A stretch of 64,000 nucleotides of DNA from Mycobacterium bourgelatii (GCF_010723575.1 NZ_BLKZ01000001.1:3906001-3970000), one strand, 5' to 3'; numbered from the stretch's first letter, positions 45,093 through 53,900 are shown. The notes: generated by a model not told the origin, from the sequence alone. Made by a program: numbers and translations.

Positions 45093-45823
45093 ACCGCGTC
45101 AAGGCAGGCATTTTCAGCCTCACCGCACCCGAGTCGCCCGATGACGACGGCAGCTACCTGCGTTGGCATCTGCTCGACCACATGCCGGAGCAGTATCAGT
45201 TGCCCGGGATCGTGTACGGCCTGCGGTGGATCGCCGACGGCGACTACCTGGACCACCGACTGGTCGCGGAAGGGCCGTTGGGCCAGGTCGGCAACGCCGT
45301 GCACTACCTGGTCGGCGATCCCGTTCGACAGACCATCGACGACTTCGTCGCCCTCGGCCGAGCCCTCCGCGACCAGGGACGCTTCCCGGTCTGGCGCCCA
45401 CTGCTGCAGATCGCCGGACTCCAACTGCTGCAGTGGCATGCCGCCCCGCGTGCGCTGGTTTCGGCCGAGGTCGTGCCGTTCCGCCCACACCGTGGTGTGC
45501 TGCTGATCGTCGAAGAACCCACCGCGGACGCAGACACGACCGCATGGCTGGAATGGCTACGCGCCGAACACTACCCACAATTGCTCGCTACCCATGGCAC
45601 CGCGGGCGCCTGGACGTTCGGCGCCACAAATGCCTACGACCCCCCACCACGAGGCTGGCGCACCGACCCGCAATTCATCACCGTTGTCTACCTCGACGAC
45701 GACCCGATCGCCACCACCACCTATCTGACCCCGTTGATCGAAAAGCGTTGGCAGTCAGGCGTGGTGCGGCCGGTGTTCGCCGGTCCGATGCGGACGATGA
45801 TCAGCTGGGAAGTCTGGCCCTAG
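45089..45823 (+). CDS. Hypothetical protein with possible dimeric alpha/beta-barrel fold
   Basis: This 244-aa protein is translationally coupled to the LLM gene (GTG 45089 overlaps its stop). Two parts, LRWHLLDHMPEQYQLPGIVY in the first half and WLEWLRAEHYPQLLATHGTA in the second, have the H..DHMPE/EHYPQ look of EthD/DABB-type barrels arranged as a repeat. It is plausibly a small enzyme or cofactor-binding partner in the same pathway as the LLM protein. The open frame further upstream (44756) is antisense-free but overlaps the LLM gene, so it is not used. Confidence 0.7.
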   Translation: MNRVKAGIFSLTAPESPDDDGSYLRWHLLDHMPEQYQLPGIVYGLRWIADGDYLDHRLVAEGPLGQVGNAVHYLVGDPVRQTIDDFVALGRALRDQGRFPVWRPLLQIAGLQLLQWHAAPRALVSAEVVPFRPHRGVLLIVEEPTADADTTAWLEWLRAEHYPQLLATHGTAGAWTFGATNAYDPPPRGWRTDPQFITVVYLDDDPIATTTYLTPLIEKRWQSGVVRPVFAGPMRTMISWEVWP

Positions 45824-45839
45824 GCCCGAAAACCGAGCG

Positions 45840-47063
45840 TCACCATAAGAGCCGAGGCAGCCCGACCAGCGCTCCACCGGAGAAGTACGGCCCTGCATTG
45901 GGATCCAGCGACGAATAACCAGCATTGACCATCGGTTGCAGAATCGAGTTGAGGCCGTTGACAATTAGCTGCGGGACGCCAATATCCTGCAGCGGCAACA
46001 ACATCGGCAGAATCGGCGACGGGATCATGTACGTGGTGATCGTGCCGCCCAAGGGGGTGACGTCGCTGGACAGCACCACCGCGTTCGACATGGAGGTCAG
46101 CGCCGCGGTGTTGTGGTGGTAGGCCATACCGAATAGCGAGTTCACCACCGACAGCAGATTCCAGGGCCGGTCCGGCGGGTTGGACCAGGCGTCGTATTGT
46201 CCGAACACCAAGTTGACGTCGTACTGGGTGTTCGCCAAAGCGTGCGCCGTGTAATCGACTATGGGCAGGGTTGCCCCGGTGGGCAGGTAAGTCTTGAACA
46301 AGCCGAACTCGGGGCTGGCGAACAGGGTGAACTGCAGGGCATTTGACGCTGGAGCGTCCGGAGCGGTTGCCAGGTAAGCCAATTCGCGGTTGGCGACGAG
46401 CGTTCCGTGCGACAGCGCGGCGATGTGCACCGGAGTGCCGTCGGCCACCGCGGCCATGATCTGGTCGTGGAGCATCCCCCGCCCGATGGCGACGGCCTCA
46501 TTGACCGTCGGCGCGGTCAGACTGCCGCTGACAATGCCCATGCTGGCGGGGAAGTTCACCACCTGAGCCACCGTGCCGGGGTACCAGTTCTGCCCGATGG
46601 CGTAATTGAGCAGGTCGTAGGCCTGCAGAAGCGACGCCGTGGGCGGCCCTGCCACCCCGCCCTGCAGGAATATCTGTCCTAGATAGGGCAGCCGAGTGAT
46701 CAGCCCGGGGAAGTAGAGCGGCGTCGCCCCCGGGACCGTAATCCTCGTACTGGCCGCCGCCAACGGACCGGCGTTCGTCGCGTTGGCGAGTTCGGCACTT
46801 AGGTAGGCGTCCGCGTTGGCAACCAGCTTGCTCACGAATTGCCCGTGGAATTGCACGAGTTGCGCTTGGACCTCTTGATATTCCAGTGCGTGCGCACGGA
46901 AAAGCGCGGCGATACCCGTGGATACCTCGTCGGCAGCGGCGGCCAGCAGGGACGTGGTGGAGGTTGCCGCCGCCGCGTTTGCAGCCGCGATCGCCGAACT
47001 CACCGCGGCCAAATCTTCGGCAGCAGTGGTCAGCAGCTCAACCGCCGCTACGACATAGGACAC
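45840..47063 (-). CDS. PE-family protein with PE-PPE (serine hydrolase-like) domain
   Basis: This 407-aa protein, marking the window as mycobacterial, has an N-terminal PE domain (residues ~1-95, MSYVVAAVELLTTAAEDLAA with AAADEVSTGIAALFRAHA) that guides secretion by an ESX/type VII system. A linker leads to a PE-PPE domain (~130-400) of alpha/beta-hydrolase type; the nucleophile elbow would be HIAALSHGTLVANREL, where Ser-His-Gly replaces the more usual Ser-Gln-Gly. No PPE or ESX gene lies beside it, so it is an orphan. Convergent with the plus-strand gene before it. Confidence 0.92.
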   Translation of the reverse strand: MSYVVAAVELLTTAAEDLAAVSSAIAAANAAAATSTTSLLAAAADEVSTGIAALFRAHALEYQEVQAQLVQFHGQFVSKLVANADAYLSAELANATNAGPLAAASTRITVPGATPLYFPGLITRLPYLGQIFLQGGVAGPPTASLLQAYDLLNYAIGQNWYPGTVAQVVNFPASMGIVSGSLTAPTVNEAVAIGRGMLHDQIMAAVADGTPVHIAALSHGTLVANRELAYLATAPDAPASNALQFTLFASPEFGLFKTYLPTGATLPIVDYTAHALANTQYDVNLVFGQYDAWSNPPDRPWNLLSVVNSLFGMAYHHNTAALTSMSNAVVLSSDVTPLGGTITTYMIPSPILPMLLPLQDIGVPQLIVNGLNSILQPMVNAGYSSLDPNAGPYFSGGALVGLPRLLW

Positions 47064-47130
47064 AGATGACCCCTCCGACTAGGTGCCATGAGGCTACCGC
47101 AGCCCCGGACCCCCATCCGGCAATTGGGAC

Positions 47131-47164
47131 GACTGAAACCACAGTGACACATGTGATTTCAGTC
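47131..47164. terminator. Hairpin between the DUF4190 and PE genes
   Basis: GACTGAAA at 47131-47138 pairs with TTTCAGTC at 47157-47164; weaker pairing (CACA with TGTG) extends inward. It lies just after the DUF4190 stop (minus strand) and ahead of the PE start. It is probably a terminator or an operator for the PE gene; the two cannot be told apart here. Confidence 0.55.
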
Positions 47165-47170
47165 CTAATG

Positions 47171-47563
47171 TCACGGGATATGCGTGAAGAACACCGAGGT
47201 GTCGCTTGACGGTACGTAGGACGGCTCGAAGTCGGACTCGTGGGACGCGACGAAGACACCAAAGATGATGAGCAGCACCACCGTGAGGACCCAGATGCCC
47301 GTGAAGATATAGCCCAGGATCAAGCCAGCGGTGGCCAGTCCGCGTCCGCCTTCACCGGTGCGCCGGATCTGTCCACGAGCGATGTGCCCGAAGACGATTC
47401 CCAGCGGGGCGAACACGAGCGCACCGACGAGTGCGATGATCGCCATGGTGTTTGTGGTAGTCGCCGGCCCGTAGGCGGGCGAGTAGCCCGGCGCGTAGCC
47501 GGGGGGCTGTCCGCCCCACTGCTGGCCTCCGTACGGCGGCTGATTCGGGTCCTGCGGATTCAT
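47171..47563 (-). CDS. DUF4190-type small membrane protein
   Basis: This 130-aa protein has a Gly/Pro/Tyr-rich cytosolic head (PPYGGQQWGGQPPGYAPGYS) followed by two membrane helices, TMAIIALVGALVFAPLGIVF and GYIFTGIWVLTVVLLIIFGV, separated by the DUF4190 loop GHIARGQIRRTGEGGRGLA. A short outside tail ends the chain. Similar proteins are common in actinobacteria and have no assigned role. ATG 47563 follows AAAGGACAT. Confidence 0.85.
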   Translation of the reverse strand: MNPQDPNQPPYGGQQWGGQPPGYAPGYSPAYGPATTTNTMAIIALVGALVFAPLGIVFGHIARGQIRRTGEGGRGLATAGLILGYIFTGIWVLTVVLLIIFGVFVASHESDFEPSYVPSSDTSVFFTHIP

Positions 47564-47599
47564 AGCTGGATGTCCTTTCGTGCCCAGGCGAGTTGCGAC

Positions 47600-48076
47600 C
47601 TAGAAGCCAGCAGCAGCCCACGTGCCTTGCGGATAGGGTGGCACCTTTCCGGCGAAAACGCCGTCCGTGAATGTGCAGAGAGTATCGGACACTGTGCCCG
47701 CATTCGCCAACACTTTGGCCTCCTCACCTGGTGTGACGCGCGCGACCACGGCCTGCCAGAAGTAGTCGAAGCCGCCGTGTTCGTACCAGAGGAACCAGTC
47801 GGTCCCGCGACTGCCGGCCCGAATCAACCTGCGGAACGGCAGTGTGGCGTCGTTGACCGCGTCCGTCTTGTTGAAGGGCGCGCCGATCTCGGCGATGCGC
47901 GGTAGCAGCCCGAGTAGCTCGGCCGGCAATTCCGAGGTGCTCCGCACCTCCCGCACCGGCGTCGTCAGGACGCACTGCGTGTTGGGCACGGCCCGAGCCG
48001 GTGCGACCGGAAGCAGACACAGGGCGCCCAGTACCCCCAGCACCGTCGCAATGCTCTTGTCGACCCGCCTCACCAT
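47600..48076 (-). CDS. Secreted hypothetical protein
   Basis: This 158-aa protein has a signal peptide (SIATVLGVLGALCLLPVAPA, cleavage after ARA) and a mature part with two Cys (NTQCVLTTP and DTLCTFTDG) that could form a disulfide. No catalytic motif is recognised. It is likely a small exported mycobacterial protein. It shares direction with the DUF4190 gene with a 36-bp gap, so the two may be one transcript. Confidence 0.7.
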   Translation of the reverse strand: MVRRVDKSIATVLGVLGALCLLPVAPARAVPNTQCVLTTPVREVRSTSELPAELLGLLPRIAEIGAPFNKTDAVNDATLPFRRLIRAGSRGTDWFLWYEHGGFDYFWQAVVARVTPGEEAKVLANAGTVSDTLCTFTDGVFAGKVPPYPQGTWAAAGF

Positions 48077-48160
48077 GGTCTCCCTACCCCGATTCCGCCC
48101 ACGAGGTTATCGCCTCAAAGCTTCGCTCTGAGACTAGGGTGCTTGGCGGGAGGTTGGCAG

Positions 48161-49132
48161 ATGTACTTCGTCGGATTGGACCTGGCCTGGGGTGAACGCA
48201 ATCCCAGCGGGGTCGCGGTGCTGGACGATCAAGGTCTCTTGCAGTTTGCTGACGCGGCGACAACGGATGCGGCCGTGCTGGCCGCGCTGGCGCCCTACGT
48301 CGACGGGCCGTGCCTGGTCGGGATCGATGCGCCGTTGGTGGTCAACAACCCGACCGGCATGCGGTTGGCCGAAAGTGAACTCAACCCGCACTTCCGGCAG
48401 TTCGACGCCGGCGCACATTCGGCGAACACCGGTATGGACTGGTTCCGCGACGCTCCGCGCGGCGCCCGCCTCGCCGCACGACTCGGCCTGGACATCGATC
48501 CGTATTCGACCTCGAAACGGCGCGCCATCGAGGTCTACCCGCACCCCGCAACCGTTGTCCTGTTCCGGCTGGGCCGGACCCTGAAGTACAAGGGCGCGCG
48601 AGGCAGAAGCGTCGCGGACCGCAGGGCCGCGCTGCTCGAGCTCATGCGGCTCATCGAAGGCCTGGCCGATGCGTCCCCGCGAATGCAAGTCACCGCCGGC
48701 ACCGACTGGGCGCGGCTACAACACGCAGTGGAGCAGGCCGAACGGCAGGTCGATCTGGACCGGGCGGAGGACCCGATCGACGCCGTGCTGTGCGCGTACA
48801 TCGCGCTGTATGCCGCACGCCGACCGGACGACGTCACCATCTACGGCGACCTCGCGAACGGATACATCATCACCCCGTCGCTGCCGTCGGACCTGACACC
48901 CACCCCGCGCACGCCCGCGCTCGTCACAAACTTCTTCGGCCCCGAGGTTTCGCGCAGTGCGGCCCTGCTGGAGGCGGTGGAGACGGCATGGACCGATGTC
49001 CAAGGGAGGCTCGGCGGCGCCACGCCAGCTACCGATGATGCCGCGGTGATCGACGACTCCTTCCGTCGCCTTGCCGTGCTGCTCGAGCTCGCCGAGCAGG
49101 AGTTGGCCACGATCCGCGACCGACTGCGGTAG
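48161..49132 (+). CDS. DUF429 family protein (RNase H-like fold)
   Basis: This 323-aa DUF429 protein begins MYFVGLDLAWGERNPSGVAV, the first acidic strand of an RNase H-like fold, and continues with VGIDAPLVVNN and AIEVYPHPATVVLF, then DRAEDPIDAVLCAYIALY with two acidic residues. These are the four acidic positions of the family; whether it is a nuclease is not established. I chose ATG 48161 because GGGAGG is seven bases upstream; the open frame starts at 48143. The sulfurtransferase gene follows after 14 bp. Confidence 0.85.
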   Translation: MYFVGLDLAWGERNPSGVAVLDDQGLLQFADAATTDAAVLAALAPYVDGPCLVGIDAPLVVNNPTGMRLAESELNPHFRQFDAGAHSANTGMDWFRDAPRGARLAARLGLDIDPYSTSKRRAIEVYPHPATVVLFRLGRTLKYKGARGRSVADRRAALLELMRLIEGLADASPRMQVTAGTDWARLQHAVEQAERQVDLDRAEDPIDAVLCAYIALYAARRPDDVTIYGDLANGYIITPSLPSDLTPTPRTPALVTNFFGPEVSRSAALLEAVETAWTDVQGRLGGATPATDDAAVIDDSFRRLAVLLELAEQELATIRDRLR

Positions 49133-49146
49133 CTAGGCTCGTCGTT

Positions 49147-49989
49147 GTGCCCCAACGCCACGAGGTCCTGATCACCGCCGACGAGCTGGCCCAGCTGCTG
49201 AACAGCGGCAAACCGGTGGCCGTGCTGGATGTGCGTTGGCGCCTCGACCGACCCGACGGGCGCGACGCCTACCTACAAGGACACATCCCTGGCGCGGTGT
49301 ATGTGTCGCTCGATGACGAGCTCAGCGACCACACCGTCCACGGTCGCGGCCGCCACCCGTTGCCGTCGGGACGCAGCCTGGAGGCGGCCGCCCGCCGCTG
49401 GGGCGTCAACCAGGACACACCGATCGTGACGTACGACGACTGGAACCGTGCCGGTTCCGCCCGGGCCTGGTGGGTGCTGACCGCCGCCGGACTGCAGGAC
49501 GTACGCATCCTCGACGGCGGCCTGGCCGCGTGGCGCGCCGCGGGCGGGCCGCTGGAGAGCGGTCCGGTGCATCGAGAACCCGGCAATGTGATTGTGCCGG
49601 TGGATGATTTGTACACGGGAAGCCAGCCGACCTTGTCGGCGGAGCAGATCGGGACGGTGACGCTGCTCGATGCCCGTGCGCCGGAACGCTACCGCGGCGA
49701 TGTTGAGCCCGTCGACCCCGTCGCCGGCCATATCCCGGGCGCGAAAAACCTGCCCAGCGGCGCCGTCTTGAGTGGCGACGGCAACTTCCTCGCCGATGAC
49801 GCGCTCGCTCGGCTGTTGTCCGACAACGACATTGGGCCTGACGAGTCCGTCGGCGCGTATTGCGGCTCGGGTGTCACCGCGGCGGTCGTCATCGCGGCGC
49901 TCGCCACCCAGGGCTACGAGGCGGCGCTGTTCCCGGGGTCGTGGTCGGAGTGGAGCTCGGATCCAACCCGTCCAGTCGCCCGCGGTTAG
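49147..49989 (+). CDS. sseB: Thiosulfate sulfurtransferase (SseB-like), two rhodanese domains
   Basis: This 280-aa tandem rhodanese transfers sulfane sulfur to cyanide or protein acceptors. The first domain (VAVLDVRWRLDRPDGRDAYL, with HIPGAVYVSLDDELS) is inactive; its loop position reads TYDDWNRAGSARAWW, without Cys. The second domain has the catalytic loop VGAYCGSGVTAAVVIAALA with Cys near residue 238. GTG start at 49147. Resembles mycobacterial SseB in size and active-site loop. It converges with the exported nucleosidase-like gene. Confidence 0.9.
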   Translation: MPQRHEVLITADELAQLLNSGKPVAVLDVRWRLDRPDGRDAYLQGHIPGAVYVSLDDELSDHTVHGRGRHPLPSGRSLEAAARRWGVNQDTPIVTYDDWNRAGSARAWWVLTAAGLQDVRILDGGLAAWRAAGGPLESGPVHREPGNVIVPVDDLYTGSQPTLSAEQIGTVTLLDARAPERYRGDVEPVDPVAGHIPGAKNLPSGAVLSGDGNFLADDALARLLSDNDIGPDESVGAYCGSGVTAAVVIAALATQGYEAALFPGSWSEWSSDPTRPVARG

Positions 49990-49991
49990 CG

Positions 49992-51032
49992 TCAGATTCC
50001 CACCCAGTTCTGCAGGAAGGCCGCGACCACCCGGGCCGCGTTTTCCGCGGCGAGCTGCTTGTAGAAGAAGAACTGAAAGGGGAAGCCCGGCAAGCGAAGC
50101 GGGTCGTTTGGCCCGTCGGACATGCCGCGGATAGCCAGGAACGGCGTGCCGTGCGCATCGGCGACCACCTGCGCCGTCGCGCTCTCCTGGTCGACGGCAT
50201 CGAACGCCGGATTCTCCAGGGGGAAGGGTCTCAGGTTTCCGATTAACCCCTTGAACAACCAGGCCGGGGTGTCCTTGAAGAAGTTGCCCGTATAGAGCAG
50301 TGAGCGATCGGGGGCGCTGCATGGTTGGCAGCCGAAGACGTCGCCGGCGTTGGGGACACAGGGAAACGCCGTGCCGTTGTTGTTGTCGCTACTGGAGCCG
50401 TCACCACCGACGAACAACTGCGGTACCCGGCCCAAGTCGTTGAGCCGCACGACGGGCACGTTCTTGCACAAACACATCGGATTGCCAAGGGTATTCACGC
50501 TGGACAACGTGACCGCGAGCGACTGGGCTGCGGCGAGCATGCCCGGATCGACCGGGCGAAACGTGGCGCCGTCGTCCAACGTCCATCGGGCGGGAACGGC
50601 CACGTCGCCCAGGCTGACGCGACCCGCTCCGCCCGCGACACCCGAAAAGATCACGGCGCCAACGGCGATCCCGGACGGGCAGGTGAACCGGTCAAAGGCG
50701 GTCTGCGTCGCGGTCGTTGCATTCACCAGCCCGATGCCGGTCATCGCGACGATGACCTTCTTGCCGCCGAGCGTGCCGAGGTAGAAGTGCCTGCGATTGG
50801 CGACAACGACTGGGTTGGGGTCAAGCGTGGTGTGGGACAAGACCGCATCGGCCTCGGCGGGAAAGGCGGTCAGCACCAGTGTGCGCAGTTCGCAGGCGCT
50901 CACGGCAAGGCTGTCTCCTGGATCGGCCTCCGAATCCGCAGCGGCGACACTGACGCCCACGCAGCACCCGGCTGCCACACCGACGAGCGCGCGGAGAGAC
51001 TTGTGCACGATTCCCCCTGCGTCGGCGGACAT
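49992..51032 (-). CDS. Exported nucleoside phosphorylase/nucleosidase-like protein
   Basis: This ~346-aa protein has a signal peptide (SLRALVGVAAGCCVGVSVAA) and a mature part of phosphorylase type: TLVLTAFPAEADAVLS and GGKKVIVAMTGIGLVNATTA, with FSGVAGGAGRVSLGDVAVPA, the pattern of MTA/SAH nucleosidases (PNP_UDP family). The Asp near the end is in FDAVDQESATAQVVADAHGT, matching the MESA-type region with Gln instead of Met-Glu. A Cys-rich stretch (NPMCLCKNVP, FGCQPCSAPD) is inserted in the middle. The ATG at 51032 is preferred; the open frame reaches 51065. An exported form of this fold suggests nucleoside scavenging or a non-catalytic role. Confidence 0.78.
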   Translation of the reverse strand: MSADAGGIVHKSLRALVGVAAGCCVGVSVAAADSEADPGDSLAVSACELRTLVLTAFPAEADAVLSHTTLDPNPVVVANRRHFYLGTLGGKKVIVAMTGIGLVNATTATQTAFDRFTCPSGIAVGAVIFSGVAGGAGRVSLGDVAVPARWTLDDGATFRPVDPGMLAAAQSLAVTLSSVNTLGNPMCLCKNVPVVRLNDLGRVPQLFVGGDGSSSDNNNGTAFPCVPNAGDVFGCQPCSAPDRSLLYTGNFFKDTPAWLFKGLIGNLRPFPLENPAFDAVDQESATAQVVADAHGTPFLAIRGMSDGPNDPLRLPGFPFQFFFYKQLAAENAARVVAAFLQNWVGI

Positions 51033-51201
51033 TCGACGGCCATCTGCAGAATTGTCGCGCGACACGGCGAAGCCGCCGAGAATCGTTATCGTTCCTTTTG
51101 TTTAGCGATGTCCGGGCGTTACAGCCGCTCGGTAGCGACGCCGCCGATGACCCGCGTGTTGATCATCAACGGCAATCGCGGGCCACCCTAAGCTCACCGG
51201 G

Positions 51202-52533
51202 GTGACGAGACAGCGGGGGCGCAGCGCGCTCAGAAAGACTTTGGCCGTTATCGCGCTGGCACTCACCGTCGGCGGGTGCACATCCTCGACCCCGTCCGGC
51301 CCGGCCGCATCCGCACCGTCGGGCGCTCCGGCGCCGAGCAATGCCGTGGCGGGCATCAAGGTGCCCGATGCGTTCACGCCGCTGACCGTCGCGCCGATCA
51401 GCCAGCCGACGTTCCCGTTCCCGGGCACCGACAACAAGTACCACCTGGCCTTCGACGTACAGCTCACCAACTCCACCGCCGCACCCGCCACCCTCTCCGC
51501 CGTCGATGTCGTCGACGCCGGCGACCCGAACAAGGTGCTGGCATCGTTCGGCGGAGTCCAACTGGTCGATCCCGCCTGCAACTACGGAAACTGCAACCGG
51601 CTACGCCAACTCACCCAAGAACCGTCGACCGATGCGGACATCGCGCCACAGACGTCGCGGACACTGCTCATCGACTTCGCGCTGGACAAGCCCGAACAGT
51701 TTCCGAAAGCGGTGATGCTGCGCCTGCACGGCACCGGCGCGGCGCATCCGGGAGCCAAGGATGCGGGGCCGTTCGTCACGCTGGGCTACCCGTTCGACAT
51801 CTCGGCCGGCAAGCCAAGACAGATCGCTCCCCCGCTGCGGGGCAACAACTGGGTCGCCTTCAACGGTTGTTGCGATCCGGGCTGGGGACACCGCGACGCC
51901 ATCCTCCCGGTCAACATGAAGCTCAACAACAGCCAGCGCTTTGCGATCGACTGGATGCGCACCGACGATCAGGGCAACTTCTACACCGGCGACCGGACCA
52001 AGAACGAAAGCTATGTCAGCTTTGGGCAGCCCGTGCATGCGGTTGCCGACGGCACCGTCGTCGAGATCCTGGACGATCTGGAAGCCAATGTCCCCGGCAT
52101 CCTGCCGGCGTCGGATCCCGTCCTGGCCGCCAAGCTGACCGTGGAGAACGTCGACGGCAACCACATCATCCTGGATCTCGGTGATGGCGTGTACGCGATG
52201 TACGCCCACCTCGACAAGGGCTCGCTGTTGGTCAAGAAAGGCGACAAGGTCACGAAAGGTCAGCAGATCGCCAAGCTGGGCAACACCGGCAATTCCAACG
52301 CACCGCACCTGCACTTCCAGCTGATGAACGGCCCGTCGCTGCTCGAAGCCGACGGACTGCCCTACGTCATCGAGGGCTTCAGCTACCAGGGTCAGGTCAG
52401 CACCGAGGCCGTCTGGAACTCCGACAACTATCTCAGCGGCGCGTTCCTCGGCGCCGAGCAACTGCCCCTACCGCAACTGCGCCAGGACCAATTACCGTTG
52501 CTGCTGGCTACCGTAACCTTCGCTCTGGGATAA
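51202..52533 (+). CDS. Lipoprotein with M23 (LytM-like) peptidase domain
   Basis: This 443-aa protein has a signal peptide with lipobox LALTVGGCTSST, Cys near residue 26, so it is anchored on the outer face of the cell membrane. The C-terminal part has the M23 fold: VHAVADGTVVEIL, YAMYAHLDKGSLLVKKGDKV and NAPHLHFQLMNGPSL with the two zinc His. The first M23 motif (HxxxD) is replaced by YVSFGQPV, so the zinc site is incomplete; it may be a structural or regulatory LytM protein. The GTG start at 51202 follows CACCGGG. The hydrolase gene follows after 10 bp. Confidence 0.85.
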   Translation: MTRQRGRSALRKTLAVIALALTVGGCTSSTPSGPAASAPSGAPAPSNAVAGIKVPDAFTPLTVAPISQPTFPFPGTDNKYHLAFDVQLTNSTAAPATLSAVDVVDAGDPNKVLASFGGVQLVDPACNYGNCNRLRQLTQEPSTDADIAPQTSRTLLIDFALDKPEQFPKAVMLRLHGTGAAHPGAKDAGPFVTLGYPFDISAGKPRQIAPPLRGNNWVAFNGCCDPGWGHRDAILPVNMKLNNSQRFAIDWMRTDDQGNFYTGDRTKNESYVSFGQPVHAVADGTVVEILDDLEANVPGILPASDPVLAAKLTVENVDGNHIILDLGDGVYAMYAHLDKGSLLVKKGDKVTKGQQIAKLGNTGNSNAPHLHFQLMNGPSLLEADGLPYVIEGFSYQGQVSTEAVWNSDNYLSGAFLGAEQLPLPQLRQDQLPLLLATVTFALG

Positions 52534-52543
52534 GGCTTGCACC

Positions 52544-53539
52544 GTGGACATTTTCGAGGAATGGCAAAGCGGCGGAACGGAATTGAGTTGGAAGTCGACG
52601 ACGGCCGCCAACGAGGGCAAGGACGTCACCGTGTTCACCCGGCGCTACGGCACCGAAGGCGCGCCCGCCCTGGTGCTGGTGCACGGCTTCCCGACGTCAA
52701 GCATCGACTTCTTCGCCTTGGCGCGTGAACTGGAGTCCGAGTTCGACATCTACACGTTGGACTTCCCCGGGTATGGGTTGTCCGACAAGCCGCCGGAGCC
52801 ACACGTGTATTCGCTCTACGACGACGCGCAGCTATTGGTGCACATGATCACCTCCGTGTGGGGGCTGACCGAGTACCGGATGCTGACCCATGATCGCGGC
52901 AGCAGCATCGGCATGATCGCGCTCGGGCTGTTGGCCGACGCCGAACAACCGCTGCCGGTCGATCACATCATCACCAACGGCAACGTCTACCTTCCGCTGT
53001 CCAATCTGACCGCCTTTCAGACCGCGCTGCTCGACCCGAAGACGGGACGGCGCGCGGCCGCGGAAGTGACGCCGGAGTTGCTGGCCGCCGGCCTCGGGCA
53101 AACCTGCTTCATGCCGCGTCGGGTATTGGAAGACCCTGAGCTGACCGCCCTGGCGAAATGCTTTGCGCACGACGACGGAATGCGCGTCCTGCCCGACACC
53201 ATTCAATACCTGCGCGAGCGCGCAGCCGATGAAAAGAGTTGGCTCGAAAAGCTTTCCGCGCTGCCCATGAACGTCACCCTGATCTGGGGGCTGCATGACT
53301 CGGTTTCCCCGCTACGCGTGGCCAACCATGTCTGGCAGGCGTATCTGCGGGAAATGCCTGGCCGCAGCCGTTATTGGGTGGTGCCGACGGCCGATCACTA
53401 TGTGCAGAACGACGCACCCGCGGAACTTGCCCAGATCATCCGGATCACGGCGCAGGGTGACGACATCACGCTGCAGTTGCAGACCCTCGGGGACCGCCCA
53501 GACGGTGCGGTACTGGTGGATCAGCTGGATAAGTCCTGA
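52544..53539 (+). CDS. Alpha/beta hydrolase (epoxide hydrolase/dehalogenase type)
   Basis: This 331-aa hydrolase has the oxyanion motif VLVHGFPTSSIDFFAL and the nucleophile elbow LTHDRGSSIGMIAL, where the nucleophile is Asp (D in HDRG), as in epoxide hydrolases and haloalkane dehalogenases rather than Ser esterases. The acid is probably in LIWGLHDSVSPLRVA and the His in VPTADHYVQNDAP. The GTG at 52544 lies 10 bp after the lipoprotein gene, so the two may be co-transcribed. Cytosolic; the substrate is unknown. Confidence 0.88.
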   Translation: MDIFEEWQSGGTELSWKSTTAANEGKDVTVFTRRYGTEGAPALVLVHGFPTSSIDFFALARELESEFDIYTLDFPGYGLSDKPPEPHVYSLYDDAQLLVHMITSVWGLTEYRMLTHDRGSSIGMIALGLLADAEQPLPVDHIITNGNVYLPLSNLTAFQTALLDPKTGRRAAAEVTPELLAAGLGQTCFMPRRVLEDPELTALAKCFAHDDGMRVLPDTIQYLRERAADEKSWLEKLSALPMNVTLIWGLHDSVSPLRVANHVWQAYLREMPGRSRYWVVPTADHYVQNDAPAELAQIIRITAQGDDITLQLQTLGDRPDGAVLVDQLDKS

Positions 53540-53570
53540 CAGCTGAGGACTGGGTTCGGAAAGCCAGTCA

Positions 53571-53720
53571 CATCCGCCCCAATCACCACATCAGTCTCTC
53601 CGCCAGCAGGCAGGCTTCCTGCCCGGCTTGTAGCGACAAACACTCTGCCACAACACTTGTCGCTACAAGCCGGGCAGAGATCCACCTTCCCGACGGAGAG
53701 GCCAAAGTGACGGATGTGAC
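53571..53720. repeat. Nested palindromic repeat, copy 1
   Basis: First of two tandem ~150-bp copies, about 180 bp apart and over 90 percent alike by eye. Its core is a perfect 18-bp inverted pair, GCCCGGCTTGTAGCGACA (53621-53638) and its partner (53658-53675). An outer CTCTCCG/CGGAGAG pair flanks it. Both copies end AAAGTGACGGATGTGAC. The transcript would fold into a long hairpin between the hydrolase and P450 genes. Confidence 0.85.
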
Positions 53721-53749
53721 ATAGGAAGCGTACGCCGCAGGTGTCGGCG

Positions 53750-53900
53750 CATCTGCCCCAATCACCACATCAGTCTCTCCGCCAGCCGGCAGGCTTCCTG
53801 CCCGGCTTTGTAGCGACAAACACTCTGCCACAACGCTTGTCGCTACAAGCCGGGCACAGATCCACCTTCCTGGCGGAGAGACCAAAGTGACGGATGTGAC
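53750..53900. repeat. Nested palindromic repeat, copy 2
   Basis: Second copy, one base longer in the left core arm. Here the outer arms are perfect: GTCTCTCCGCCAG (53773-53785) pairs with CTGGCGGAGAGAC (53870-53882), so the copies differ at paired sites and this one folds best. The minus strand is open across both copies, but I regard that frame as chance. Confidence 0.85.

Noticed and set aside
53583..53885. 100-codon minus-strand frame across the tandem palindromic repeats
   Set aside because: The duplicated peptide is simply the translated repeat; no ribosome site or homologue is apparent.
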